The notes under the pieces are model-generated. The model saw only the letters and a program-made list of their open reading frames with translations. It searched no databases and was not told where the DNA came from. Shown one piece after another: positions 8,017-16,788 of a DNA stretch of 34,360 nt. Position 1 is the first letter of the stretch, and each line of letters opens with the position of its first letter. Source of the stretch: Candidatus Gastranaerophilales bacterium (GTDB taxonomy: Bacteria; Cyanobacteriota; Vampirovibrionia; Gastranaerophilales; Gastranaerophilaceae); contig CALUTJ010000025.1 in assembly GCA_944323685.1 (NCBI GenBank), forward strand, positions 1-34,360. The letters are read 5' to 3'. Both the position numbers and the translations under genes were made by a program.

Positions 8017-8925
8017 ATGGATAAATCATTACTTTCGTTTGATATAAAAGAAAAAATAAGAGAAACAAAACTCGGGAATTTAAAAATAGGCGGCGCCTCT
8101 GCCCGCTCTTTTATGAGGGAAAATGATAATATTGCCAGACCGCTTGTTGCAATAGAGATTCCTTATACCATTGACAACACGTATCCTGAGGTATTACAGA
8201 CAGTCTGGGGCTGCGATAAAGCTGAGCAAATGCTAGAAAAAGCCTGTAAGTCAGAGGCTGATATAATATCGATAAAATTTAACCTGACGGAAGAAAATAT
8301 TGATGGCAGCATTAGTGACATTGCAATATTCTTAAAAAACACTGTTTCAAAAATAAGCAAACCGATTATTTTAAGAGGAGCAAACAATGATGCGGTTGAT
8401 TTAAAACTTTTACCTTTTCTTGCTCAAAACGCACCAAAACAGTGTATAATTTCTTTTGCTCAGGAAAGTACTTACGAACAAATTGTTCCGGTTGTTGCAA
8501 AATACAATCATCTGCTTGTTTTAAGAAGCCCGATTGATATTAATCTGGCAAAAGAATTGAATATTTTATCAATCGACAAAGGTATAGCACCGGAAAATAT
8601 TCTTATAGATCCGGATATGGGCGGGCTTGGTTACGGGCTTGATTACGGCTACAGCATAATAGAAAAAATCAGACAGGCAGCTTTTGACGGCGACACAATG
8701 CTTAATATGCCTATCATTGCCTTCATCGGCGAAGAGTCCTACCGCGCTAAAGAAGCAAAATCAGATACATTTGACACTCAATGGGGAGATTACAAGGAAC
8801 GCGCAGCTATGTGGGAAATATCCGGAGCCTGTGCAATGATTAGCGCAGGAGCGGATATTGTTGTTTTGTGGAATCCTCAGAGTGTACAAGCAATAAAATC
8901 ACTGTTAAAAGGGGAAAATAAATGA
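8017..8925 (+). CDS. acsD: Corrinoid iron-sulfur protein small subunit (AcsD, CODH/ACS delta)
   Basis: The small, TIM-barrel subunit of the CFeSP, which with AcsC carries a methyl group on a corrinoid between methyltransferases and acceptors in the Wood-Ljungdahl pathway. At 302 aa it matches the family. The C-terminal block GGLGYGLDYGYSIIEKIR followed by MLNMPIIAFIGEESY is typical of the delta subunit. The frame is open back to an ATG at 7930, but that extension crosses the cobO terminator; the ATG at 8017 begins the conserved part. The stop overlaps the acsC start (ATGA), indicating translational coupling. No CODH, acetyl-CoA synthase or MeTr gene is in the window. Confidence 0.88.
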   Translation: MDKSLLSFDIKEKIRETKLGNLKIGGASARSFMRENDNIARPLVAIEIPYTIDNTYPEVLQTVWGCDKAEQMLEKACKSEADIISIKFNLTEENIDGSISDIAIFLKNTVSKISKPIILRGANNDAVDLKLLPFLAQNAPKQCIISFAQESTYEQIVPVVAKYNHLLVLRSPIDINLAKELNILSIDKGIAPENILIDPDMGGLGYGLDYGYSIIEKIRQAAFDGDTMLNMPIIAFIGEESYRAKEAKSDTFDTQWGDYKERAAMWEISGACAMISAGADIVVLWNPQSVQAIKSLLKGENK

Positions 8926-10136
8926 GCCTTACGGGTATGCAAATTTTTAAATATCTGCCGGGAGCTAAAAAAGCAGAAGGAACAAACTGCAAACAATGCG
9001 GCTGCCCTACCTGCATGGCTTTTGCTCTAAAACTTGCAAAACAACAGGTTGCTATTGAAAAATGCCCGCATATTCCTTCAGAACTTAAAGAAATGTTTTG
9101 CGAGGCATCAAAGATTCAACAGCACGAAATAAAACTCTCCCACACCCTTGTGACAGGCGGAGAAAATGTTATGTACCGTCATGACAAGACTTTTGTTAAC
9201 CGTACGGTAATTGCGGTTTGGCTTGATTCCGATGACAAAGATTTCGATAAAAAACTTGAGCAGATTTCAAACTACGAAATCGAACGTATAGGCGAAAAAT
9301 TCAAGGTAGACGCAATTTATCTTACGGGGAAAAATCTTGAAACAGCAACGAAGAAAGTTGAAGCAAAATCTATTGCGGCAATATCAGAGATAGCACCTTA
9401 TTCAATAGTAAAAGGGAAAGATTTTGAAACTATTGAAAAATCCTCTCAGCAAGCTCTTGCGCAAAACAAAAAGGATATTATACTGGAGCTTGAATACGGA
9501 AATAAAAGGCTGCAAGATATAGTTGAAGAACTCACGCTGATAAGACGCGCGGCAATCATAAAGCGTTATGAACCTTTTACATATCCTGTTATGGTAAAAA
9601 TACCGCGTGATATGGATACTTTACAAATTGCTGCTTCAGCATCAGTGTTGTTGTGCAGATATGCCAGTATAATTGTGCTTCCGTTTTTTAATGAGGCAAT
9701 TTTATCAACACTGTTTACACTAAGACAAAATATCTATACAAACCCGCAAAAGCCTCTTCAGGTAGAAGCAAAGGTTTATGAATTTAATGAACCTGACAAA
9801 AACGCGCCTGTACTTTTGACAACAAACTTTGCACTTACTTACTTTGCGGTTGCAGCAGAACTTGAGTCGCTTCCGTTCGGCTCTTATCTTGTTGTTACAC
9901 CTTCTGACGGAATGAGTGTTTTAACGGCGTGGTCTGCTGATAAATTTACGGCAGAGCTGGTTGCACGTTCGGTTAAAAATTTCGAGCTTGCACAAAAAGT
10001 CAATACCAGAAAAATCATTATCCCCGGACTTTTGGCACATATGAGAGATGAGCTTCAAGAAGCTATGCCGGAATGGGAAATAATTACCGGAACAATTGAA
10101 GCCTGCCAGATTCCCGAATTTTTAAAGAACGGCTAA
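8922..10136 (+). CDS. acsC: Corrinoid iron-sulfur protein large subunit (AcsC, CODH/ACS gamma)
   Basis: The large CFeSP subunit with a [4Fe-4S] cluster and a corrinoid site. The N-terminus has the cluster motif with Cys in TNCKQCGCPTCMAFA and a further Cys in EKCPHI. The C-terminal corrinoid domain keeps VTTNFALTYFAV, PSDGMSVLTAW and KIIIPGLLA as in acetogen AcsC. At 404 aa it is about 40 residues shorter than acetogen homologues; by eye the loss is in the central TIM-barrel part, before LIRRAAIIKRY. GGGG lies 8-10 nt upstream of the ATG, which overlaps the acsD stop. It ends 3 nt from convergent dapA. Because the acetyl-CoA synthase partner is not seen, methyl delivery to another acceptor (for example methionine synthesis) is a reasonable inference. 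Confidence 0.9.
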   Translation: MSLTGMQIFKYLPGAKKAEGTNCKQCGCPTCMAFALKLAKQQVAIEKCPHIPSELKEMFCEASKIQQHEIKLSHTLVTGGENVMYRHDKTFVNRTVIAVWLDSDDKDFDKKLEQISNYEIERIGEKFKVDAIYLTGKNLETATKKVEAKSIAAISEIAPYSIVKGKDFETIEKSSQQALAQNKKDIILELEYGNKRLQDIVEELTLIRRAAIIKRYEPFTYPVMVKIPRDMDTLQIAASASVLLCRYASIIVLPFFNEAILSTLFTLRQNIYTNPQKPLQVEAKVYEFNEPDKNAPVLLTTNFALTYFAVAAELESLPFGSYLVVTPSDGMSVLTAWSADKFTAELVARSVKNFELAQKVNTRKIIIPGLLAHMRDELQEAMPEWEIITGTIEACQIPEFLKNG

Positions 10137-10139
10137 ATT

Positions 10140-11027
10140 TTAGATGTACTGCTCCAATACTGAATACAAATCTTTTTTCTCATCTGCGTCAAGTTCAACA
10201 AGCGGACATCTTACGTAATTTTTAATTATGCCCATTTTTGACAAACATTCTTTGACAGGTACAGGATTAGGCGCCATAAATATTTTTTTAAACAGCGGAT
10301 ACAATTTTAAGTGCATATCAGTAGCCGCTTTAACATTACCTGATTTATAAAGATTGAGCATTTCATGCATCTGGTTGCCGATTATGTGAGAGGCAACGGA
10401 TATTACCCCGTACGCACCGACTGAAACCATCGGCAGGGTCAAACTGTCGTCGCCCGAATAAATAACAAAATCATCGGGACAGAGTTTACGAGTTTCCGTG
10501 ATTATATCCATGTTAGCCAGACTCTGTTTTACGGCAAAAATATTTTTGTGGTTATTAGCTAATTCAGCTATCGTTTCAGGATTCATTGTTATACCGGTTC
10601 TGCCTGGAATATTGTACAGGATAATCGGCAAGTCCGTTGATTGTGCAATTGTAGAAAAATGTTTTAATAACCCTTTTTGAGACGGTTTGTTGTAATACGG
10701 TACAACAGACAACACGGCGTCAGCGCCGGCTTTTTTAGCATTTTCTGTTGCCATAACAGCCGTTTGCGTACAATTTGAACCTGCGCCCATAATCAGTTTA
10801 CATCTGCCGTTTGCGACTTTTTTTACGAAACTGAAAATCTCGACTTCCTCTTCGTGAGTCAACGTGGGAGATTCTCCCGTCGTACCGGCAACAAGCAAAG
10901 AGTTAGAGCCTGTTTTTATAAGGTGTTCCACCAGTTTTTCAAGAGCAGGAAAATCTACTTTTCTGTTCTCGTCCATAGGTGTAACCATTGCAGTGATAAT
11001 CTCGCCCGCGTCAAAACGAATAGCCAT
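10140..11027 (-). CDS. dapA: 4-hydroxy-tetrahydrodipicolinate synthase
   Basis: Condenses pyruvate with aspartate semialdehyde, the first committed step to diaminopimelate and lysine. At 295 aa it has normal length. GTTGESPT (48-55), the catalytic Tyr in LYNIPGRTG (about 138) and the Schiff-base Lys in AVKQS (about 167) are all present. I chose the ATG at 11027 because AAGGAG lies 7 nt before it; a TTG six codons upstream in the same frame would place the ribosome-binding site inside the gene. It is last in a same-strand run miaB, three SNase-like genes, dapA (67 nt after the previous gene). Confidence 0.95.
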   Translation of the reverse strand: MAIRFDAGEIITAMVTPMDENRKVDFPALEKLVEHLIKTGSNSLLVAGTTGESPTLTHEEEVEIFSFVKKVANGRCKLIMGAGSNCTQTAVMATENAKKAGADAVLSVVPYYNKPSQKGLLKHFSTIAQSTDLPIILYNIPGRTGITMNPETIAELANNHKNIFAVKQSLANMDIITETRKLCPDDFVIYSGDDSLTLPMVSVGAYGVISVASHIIGNQMHEMLNLYKSGNVKAATDMHLKLYPLFKKIFMAPNPVPVKECLSKMGIIKNYVRCPLVELDADEKKDLYSVLEQYI

Positions 11028-11094
11028 AACTTTCTCCTTGTTCAATACAATCAGTAAATTAAGTATAAATTATTTGCTGATTTTATACAATATG

Positions 11095-11610
11095 TTATTG
11101 AACATAAGAGCAATAACCTTTTTCTATAAGGTGTTGGTTGAGGTTTACTCCGTTAACATAAAATTCTCCGACAAGGTTATTTCTTTCTCCATAGCCTTTA
11201 GCTATAAAAGAAATTTTCTTTCTGTACTGTCTAAACAGTGATTTTACATAGTCAGTTGCATTTGAATTTGTTTCCTTTGCCAACTTTGCCGGACGAAGAT
11301 AAGATACTCCGTTGAAATCACTGTTTTTGGCAGCCTGACTTAAGGTGCCTTTGAGCAGTTCGGTTTGCGAATATTCATGGCAATCCAGATTAGAAACATA
11401 TACAGTAGCAAGTGAATTATTGCCGCGGGGAAAGAAAAAACTTTCTGCTTGAGGGACTTCAAATATAATTTTGACCTGTAAGGCATTGTCCACTTTAAAT
11501 ATCCTAACAGGAATAGGTGTGCTCATCATGCTTTTACTTGCATATTTTATCGCAAAAGCAGGCATTGCTACTAACATACAGATACTTAATATAATCAAAT
11601 TCTTTTTCAT
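11095..11610 (-). CDS. Secreted SNase-like protein, paralogue 1 of 3
   Basis: 171 aa with a Sec signal peptide (MKKNLIILSICMLVAMPAFA, cleavage after AFA). The mature part resembles a thermonuclease/SNase OB-fold: PVRIFKVDNALQVKI in place of the DGDT strand, VYVSNLDCHEYS in place of the IDAPE motif, and GEFYVNGVNLNQHLIEKGYC matching the GEVYVxGxxVNxxLVxxGxA strand-helix. The active-site Arg expected before LVGE is Asn (ERNNLVGE) and DGDT is lost, so nuclease activity is doubtful. Two Cys (in DCHE and KGYC) are shared by all three paralogues and may form a disulfide. GAGGAAG precedes the ATG. Fold assignment is by pattern only. Confidence 0.7.
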   Translation of the reverse strand: MKKNLIILSICMLVAMPAFAIKYASKSMMSTPIPVRIFKVDNALQVKIIFEVPQAESFFFPRGNNSLATVYVSNLDCHEYSQTELLKGTLSQAAKNSDFNGVSYLRPAKLAKETNSNATDYVKSLFRQYRKKISFIAKGYGERNNLVGEFYVNGVNLNQHLIEKGYCSYVQ

Positions 11611-11655
11611 AAAACTTCCTCTATAATTTAATTTTAAACACGATAATTATAAAAT

Positions 11656-12156
11656 TTATTTAATGTAATCGCAATACCCTTTTTCTATAAGGTGTTGATT
11701 AAGGCTAACACCGTTAATATAAAACTCACCAACAAGATTATTCCTAATTCCGTAACCCTTCACAACAAGATAAATACTGTCAGGATATTGTTTAAACAGT
11801 TGTTTTACGTATTTTGTCGGCTCACTTTCTCTTTTTACGGAATAATTTGACGGCAGCAGATAAGAAGCACCGTTATAATCTCTCTTTTTAGCCACCTGTT
11901 TTTTTGTGCTTTTACGGAGAATAGTTTTTGAAAATTCATGACAATTTAAGTTCGAAACATAAACCGTTAACAATACCTTCCTGTACATCATCTCATCGTT
12001 ATTGAATTTCACCCTCATCTGCAAAGCATTTGAAACATCAAAGATATCAACCTTCACTGGTCTGTCAAAAACAAATGCATTATTTATTACCTTCAGGGCA
12101 AAAGCCGGTAGTGCGGTTATAAAACAAAAAGCCAAAACCAAAAAACTCTTTTTCAT
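11656..12156 (-). CDS. Secreted SNase-like protein, paralogue 2 of 3
   Basis: 166 aa, signal peptide ending PAFA. It is closest to paralogue 1: the C-terminal GVSLNQHLIEKGYCDYI and RNNLVGEFYINGV are nearly identical. The acidic motif reads LNCHEFS, with Asn replacing the Asp kept in the other two, which again suggests loss of catalytic metal binding. AAGGAG lies 6 nt before the ATG. It sits 45 nt upstream of paralogue 1 and 23 nt downstream of paralogue 3, consistent with tandem duplication inside one transcript. Confidence 0.7.
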   Translation of the reverse strand: MKKSFLVLAFCFITALPAFALKVINNAFVFDRPVKVDIFDVSNALQMRVKFNNDEMMYRKVLLTVYVSNLNCHEFSKTILRKSTKKQVAKKRDYNGASYLLPSNYSVKRESEPTKYVKQLFKQYPDSIYLVVKGYGIRNNLVGEFYINGVSLNQHLIEKGYCDYIK

Positions 12157-12179
12157 ATAAACTCCTTATAAAAACACAG

Positions 12180-12677
12180 TTATTGTATTGTTTGTTTAGG
12201 ATATTTTTTATCATTGTCGGAATCCGGCTTATTTTCAACACGTGTACAATACCCCTTTTCTATCAAATGTTCGCTAAGACTTACATCACCTATAAAAAAT
12301 TCTCCTACTAAATTGGCATATAAACCATAGCCGTTTGCTGCAAAATAAATGTCATCCGGATATTTTTCAAAGACAGATTGTACGTAATCAGTTACCTGAG
12401 TGCTCACTCTTTCAGCCAAACGGCTCGGCAAAACATAGGTAGCACCTCTTGAGCTGTTCAGGGTATAAGTTTTTGAATATTCGTGGCAATCAAGGTTCGA
12501 TACGTAGACAGGAGCACGCATTCTGTTTAATTCAACACGAACCTGCAATGCATCAAAAACTCTTTTGACTTCGACTTTTTCATGGGTTCCCCATTTGTAA
12601 GGGTTTATTTCTTTCATTGCGAACGCTGGAAGTGCAATAAAAGCCATAAAAGAAACCGCGAGCAGACATTTTTTCAT
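12180..12677 (-). CDS. Secreted SNase-like protein, paralogue 3 of 3
   Basis: 165 aa, signal peptide with a hydrophobic core starting MKKCLLAVSFMAFIALPAFA. The most divergent copy: it lacks a stretch between the two N-terminal strands, has YGLYANLVGEFFIG in place of RNNLVGEFY, and adds a charged tail after KGYC. I start it at 12677, where its ATG overlaps the miaB stop (TAATG); an in-frame ATG at 12704 would add nine residues in front of the signal peptide. GGAG is 11 nt upstream. Coupling to miaB suggests co-expression only, not shared function. Confidence 0.7.
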   Translation of the reverse strand: MKKCLLAVSFMAFIALPAFAMKEINPYKWGTHEKVEVKRVFDALQVRVELNRMRAPVYVSNLDCHEYSKTYTLNSSRGATYVLPSRLAERVSTQVTDYVQSVFEKYPDDIYFAANGYGLYANLVGEFFIGDVSLSEHLIEKGYCTRVENKPDSDNDKKYPKQTIQ

Positions 12678-14077
12678 TAATTTAATTCTCCGCGCAAATG
12701 CCATGTGCTGGCACCTGTAATTTTTACCTCAACAAACTCGCCGACAAGATTTTTATTACCTGCAAAATGCACGATTTTGTTATTTCTTGCACGGCCTGCC
12801 AGTATTATATTATTATCTTTTTCTTCGTATGATTCAACAAGAATTTCAAAAACTTTGCCGACACATTTTTGGTTTGATTTAAGGCACGCCTGTCTGTTTT
12901 TTTCGTTCAAACGTGCAAGTCTGTCTGATTTAGTATCCTCGTCTATAAATTTATCAGTCCATTTCGCCGCCTTAGTTTTTACCCTCGGAGAATAAGCTGC
13001 CGTATTTGAATAATCAAGCTCAAACTCGTCAATTGCACTGAGGGTATCTAAAAACTCTTCTTCAGTTTCTCCGGGGAAACCTGCAATAAAGTCTGAAGTT
13101 ATAGCAACATCTTCAAAAGTATTTCTGATTTTTTTTACAATTTCACCGTACTGCTGTCTGTCATAACGGCGGTTCATCTCTTTTAACACCTTTGAATTAC
13201 CTGACTGCATAGGTATATGGAAGAACTCACAGACCTTGTCACACTCTTTTACCGCTTTTATAAGGTCGTCAGAGATATCAGTCGGGTATGATGTAACAAA
13301 CCTTATACGGAATTTGCCGTCAATTTTGTTCAAATCCCTTAAAAGATTGGCAAGGGTGACATCTCTTCCGTCATAATCTTTATCAGGGTCTAATTTTTTA
13401 CCGTAGCTGTCAACATTTTGCCCGAGCAGTGTAATCTCTTTAAAGCCGTCTTCTTGAATTGCTTTTGCTGCTTCCGCGTATATTTCTGCCGGTTTTCGGC
13501 TTCTTTCCCTGCCTCTTGTAAAAGGAACAATACAATAAGTACAAAAATTATCGCAGCCTTCCATAATAGGAATCCAGGCATTCAAACTTTTGGCGCGTTT
13601 AATTTCGTATTTAGCTTCTTCTTCGCCATCAGTAAATTTTTTAGGAGTTTCATTTGTTGCGCAGACTCTCTCTCCGTTATTAATACGTTTAATAAGCTCG
13701 GGGAGTTCATAAACATTGTTGGTGCCGAACACTAAATCAACATAAGGAAATCTTTTCAGGAGTTTTTCTTTATCCTGCTGCGCCACACATCCGCAAAAAG
13801 CTATTTTTATATTTTTAAAAGGTTTGCCCTGCAATTCTTTCTGATGTTCTTCACTTTTTCTCTTGCCCCAGACTCCGACAAGACTGTATGCTTTGTCAGC
13901 TGACAACTGACGTATCGAACATGTGTTCACCATTAACAAATCAGCCTGCTTATCATCATCTGTTTGCTCATAACCGAAGTGAGAAAGCATTCCCAGTATT
14001 CTTTCGCTGTCGGACTTATTCATCTGACAGCCCATTGTTTCTATATAAACCTTTTTTGTAAAATTCTTGTTTTCCAT
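12677..14077 (-). CDS. miaB: tRNA-2-methylthio-N6-dimethylallyladenosine synthase
   Basis: A radical-SAM methylthiotransferase that adds the 2-methylthio group to (i6)A37 of tRNAs reading UNN codons. 466 aa in normal domain order: UPF0004 domain with cluster Cys in ETMGCQMN (17), NTCS (53) and CGCVAQ (97), radical-SAM motif CDNFCTYC (Cys 175, 179, 182), then a TRAM domain at the C-terminus (VEILVESYEE-like region to HLRGELN). MGCQMNKSDSE favours MiaB over RimO or MtaB. It heads a same-strand run with three SNase-like genes and dapA. Confidence 0.96.
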   Translation of the reverse strand: MENKNFTKKVYIETMGCQMNKSDSERILGMLSHFGYEQTDDDKQADLLMVNTCSIRQLSADKAYSLVGVWGKRKSEEHQKELQGKPFKNIKIAFCGCVAQQDKEKLLKRFPYVDLVFGTNNVYELPELIKRINNGERVCATNETPKKFTDGEEEAKYEIKRAKSLNAWIPIMEGCDNFCTYCIVPFTRGRERSRKPAEIYAEAAKAIQEDGFKEITLLGQNVDSYGKKLDPDKDYDGRDVTLANLLRDLNKIDGKFRIRFVTSYPTDISDDLIKAVKECDKVCEFFHIPMQSGNSKVLKEMNRRYDRQQYGEIVKKIRNTFEDVAITSDFIAGFPGETEEEFLDTLSAIDEFELDYSNTAAYSPRVKTKAAKWTDKFIDEDTKSDRLARLNEKNRQACLKSNQKCVGKVFEILVESYEEKDNNIILAGRARNNKIVHFAGNKNLVGEFVEVKITGASTWHLRGELN

Positions 14078-14218
14078 AAGAGAAATTATAAAAAAAACAC
14101 AGCCAAAATAAAACTAAGCGAACACGTGTAACAAATTATTTAACAAAATATTTGCAAATGACAAAAATAAATCTGTACGGATTTTAAGAAATAATAAAAA
14201 ATAAAGAAAGGATTACAA

Positions 14219-14662
14219 ATGTTTCAGGTTACAAGACTTGCGGCAAAAGCAACAACTTTAGGCAGAAAAGTAGTAAACAATGTTGAAAAGGGCAAATTAA
14301 ACCCCGAAAATTTCAGCAAACAGTTAGACACATTCTATAAAAACGCTCTGGATACAGCACCTTCTCAAAAAACATTTTTCAAAAAAATAAAAGCATGGTT
14401 TATAGCGTTTAGAGAAAACATCCAAAAAGCAAAAGCAAATATAAAAGATGATGTAGAGCATATAAAAGTCGAACAATACAAAGACAACCACATATCAAAA
14501 ACCACCAAAAAAGATGACAAAAAATTTTCAAAGACAGTCAAAAAATTTGTGTTGCAAACATACAAACTACAATTAAAAAATCTTAAAACAGAGATAAAAA
14601 GTTTAAAAGCTGATTTAAAAGCTCAGGCAAAAATGAGCAAAAAAGAAAAAGCAGCAAATTAA
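14219..14662 (+). CDS. Small Lys-rich protein of unknown function
   Basis: 147 aa, very basic, no signal peptide or transmembrane segment. Residues 55-147 are almost entirely Lys, Glu, Asp, Ala and Thr with heptad-like leucines near the end (LKNLKTEIKSLKADLKAQ), predicting a coiled coil. A ribosome-binding site AAAGGA lies 8 nt before the ATG and a strong terminator follows the stop, so it looks like a genuine monocistronic gene. I do not recognise a family; nucleic-acid binding or a structural role are possible given the charge. Confidence 0.75.
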   Translation: MFQVTRLAAKATTLGRKVVNNVEKGKLNPENFSKQLDTFYKNALDTAPSQKTFFKKIKAWFIAFRENIQKAKANIKDDVEHIKVEQYKDNHISKTTKKDDKKFSKTVKKFVLQTYKLQLKNLKTEIKSLKADLKAQAKMSKKEKAAN

Positions 14663-14665
14663 AAT

Positions 14666-14706
14666 AAAAAATCCGGCTCTTTTGAAATAAAAAGGGCCGG
14701 ATTTTT
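14666..14706. terminator. Bidirectional terminator between the Lys-rich gene and ftsH
   Basis: AAAAATCCGGC (14666-14676) pairs with GCCGGATTTTT (14696-14706); the stem continues inward through CTTTT/AAAAG around a GAAAT loop. A-tract and T-tract flank both sides, serving two convergent genes. Confidence 0.88.
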
Positions 14707-14722
14707 CTATGTAAATTACTTA

Positions 14723-16642
14723 TTATAAATCGTGGTGCTGTCTTTTATCTTCAACACGTTTCATAATTTCTTCAAATTCTTCCTCGTCAAGAGTTTCTCT
14801 TTCAAGAAGTTCTTTTGCAATAACTTCTAACATATCTCTGTTGCCTAAGAGAAGTTCTTTAGCAAGGTTGTACCTTTCATCAACAATCTTTTTAACTTCT
14901 CTGTCAATGTCTGCGGCAATTTCTTCCGAATAATCTCTCGAATGTCCGAAGTCTCTGCCCATAAACACATGTTCTTCACTCTTTCCGTATGCCATATTAC
15001 CCATTTTGAAGGACATACCGTAAGTTGTAACCATGTTTCTTGCAGTTGCTGTAACTTTTTCTAAGTCATTCTGTGCGCCCGTAGTAATAGAATCAGACCC
15101 GTATATAATTTCTTCCGCAACACGTCCGCCTAAAAGCATAGTGATTCTATCCAACAACTGTGATTTTTTAAGTGTTAAATGGTCTTTTTCAGGCAGCGTC
15201 ATTGTGACACCCAGCGCCATACCTCTCGGAATAATGGAAACCTTGTGAAGAGGGTCTGTATTTTTAAGTAATTTTGCAAGCAAAGCATGACCAACCTCGT
15301 GATAAGCGGTATTTTCTTTTTCCTCATCTGAGATAATTCTGCTTTTCTTTTCAGGGCCGGCTATTACTTTATCAATAGCTTCTTCCAAATCGGGCATATC
15401 GATTTTATCCTGATTTTTACGTGCTGCAAGCAATGCTGCTTCGTTTAAAAGGTTCTGTAAATCCGCACCTGTAAAACCGGGGGTTCTTTTTGCAAGAACT
15501 TTTAAATCAACATCATCAGCCAGAGGCTTGTTTTTAGCATGGACTTTTAAAATCTGCTCTCTGCCAAGAATATCCGGTCTGTGAACAACTATCTGTCTGT
15601 CAAAACGACCGGGTCTTAAAAGAGCGTTATCTAAGATATCAGGTCTGTTTGTTGCTGCGATTACGATGATATTTGTATTTTCGTCAAAACCGTCCATCTC
15701 AACAAGCAGCTGGTTAAGGGTCTGTTCTCTTTCATCGTGGCCGCCGCCCATGCCGGCACCTCTTTGTCTGCCGACAGCATCAATTTCATCTATAAATATA
15801 ATACAGGGCTGATGTTTTTTTGCCTGTTCGAATAAATCTCTTACACGCGAAGCACCGACACCAACAAACATTTCAACAAAGTCGGAACCGCTTATAGAGA
15901 AGAAGGGAACACCTGCCTCACCGGCAACGGCTTTAGCCATTAATGTTTTACCGGTACCGGGGACACCGACAAGCAAAACGCCTTTAGGAATTTTAGCCCC
16001 GAGTTTGATATATTTTTCACCGTTTTTAAGAAAATCAACAATTTCTTCAAGCTCTTGTTTTTCTTCATCAATACCGGCAACGTCATCAAAAGTAACTTTT
16101 ACTTTGCTATCAAGCATAAGCTTTGCTTTGCTTTTGCCAAAAGACATTGCCTGAGAGCCGCCTGATTGCAATGTTTTTGCCATAAGAACAACAAAACCGA
16201 TAATAAGCAATAACGGCAAAACCGTTGATAATATGGCAATTAACTGAGAAGAATCGCTTGGCTTTTTAACATTTATATCAACCTTGCTGGCCTCCAATTT
16301 TTGATAAAGCGAGTCATCATTCAGCGGAATCATAACCCTGTACTGTATGCTCGCAGGTGCAGAGAGTCTTTTTGCACCCATAACTCCGGCAAGAGAATTT
16401 GTGTCGGGCGCGGGCTGCGGAACCTTTTGAGCACTATCAGTTTTTTGTTTGACAGGTTTTGCAATTAACACATCTCTGTCAATTTGCACGGATTCTATTT
16501 GACCGCTTTTGACTTTTGAAAGGAATTGAGAATATGAAATATCCTGAGTACTTGTTGTTTGAGCAGGGAAAAGCATTGACCCCAGACATAACACAAGCAG
16601 GATAACTACAATCCAAATTCCGGTTGATTGGCTTTTATTCAT
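14723..16642 (-). CDS. ftsH: ATP-dependent zinc metalloprotease FtsH
   Basis: A membrane-anchored AAA+ protease that degrades damaged membrane proteins and short-lived regulators. 639 aa, typical. Transmembrane segments at about 9-25 and 134-155 flank an extracytoplasmic domain that carries a Pro/Ala/Gln-rich insert (about 65-95). Walker A GVPGTGKT (226-233), Walker B IIFIDEID (281-288), second region of homology [19 protein letters not shown] (331-349), pore motif FVGVGA, and zinc site HEVGH (448-452) are all intact. GAGGAA precedes the ATG. It has its own divergent promoter. Confidence 0.97.
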   Translation of the reverse strand: MNKSQSTGIWIVVILLVLCLGSMLFPAQTTSTQDISYSQFLSKVKSGQIESVQIDRDVLIAKPVKQKTDSAQKVPQPAPDTNSLAGVMGAKRLSAPASIQYRVMIPLNDDSLYQKLEASKVDINVKKPSDSSQLIAILSTVLPLLLIIGFVVLMAKTLQSGGSQAMSFGKSKAKLMLDSKVKVTFDDVAGIDEEKQELEEIVDFLKNGEKYIKLGAKIPKGVLLVGVPGTGKTLMAKAVAGEAGVPFFSISGSDFVEMFVGVGASRVRDLFEQAKKHQPCIIFIDEIDAVGRQRGAGMGGGHDEREQTLNQLLVEMDGFDENTNIIVIAATNRPDILDNALLRPGRFDRQIVVHRPDILGREQILKVHAKNKPLADDVDLKVLAKRTPGFTGADLQNLLNEAALLAARKNQDKIDMPDLEEAIDKVIAGPEKKSRIISDEEKENTAYHEVGHALLAKLLKNTDPLHKVSIIPRGMALGVTMTLPEKDHLTLKKSQLLDRITMLLGGRVAEEIIYGSDSITTGAQNDLEKVTATARNMVTTYGMSFKMGNMAYGKSEEHVFMGRDFGHSRDYSEEIAADIDREVKKIVDERYNLAKELLLGNRDMLEVIAKELLERETLDEEEFEEIMKRVEDKRQHHDL

Positions 16643-16682
16643 TATTATTTCCTCTAATTAATATTCATCGTTCGGTTATAAG

Positions 16683-16712
16683 ATTATAACACACTTTGTA
16701 AACTTATGTAAA
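16683..16712 (-). promoter_or_regulatory. ftsH promoter
   Basis: On the minus strand: -35 TTTACA (16712-16707), 18-nt spacer, perfect -10 TATAAT (16688-16683), about 40 nt before the ATG. Confidence 0.6.
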
Positions 16713-16734
16713 TTATAAACTAAAAATCGTAAAG

Positions 16735-16763
16735 TTTAAAACAAAATTGCCGATACATATAAT
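16735..16763 (+). promoter_or_regulatory. Promoter of the 16789 gene
   Basis: A perfect -10 TATAAT (16758-16763) with a weak -35 TTTAAA 17 nt upstream. Transcription would start near 16770, which rules out the in-frame ATG at 16747 as start codon. Confidence 0.5.
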
Positions 16764-16788
16764 ACAAGCAAAAAGGGGTATGAAACAA

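Noticed and set aside
10864-11241. A 125-codon plus frame over the dapA start and SNase paralogue 1 end
   Set aside because: Antisense to two well-supported genes and without a ribosome-binding site.
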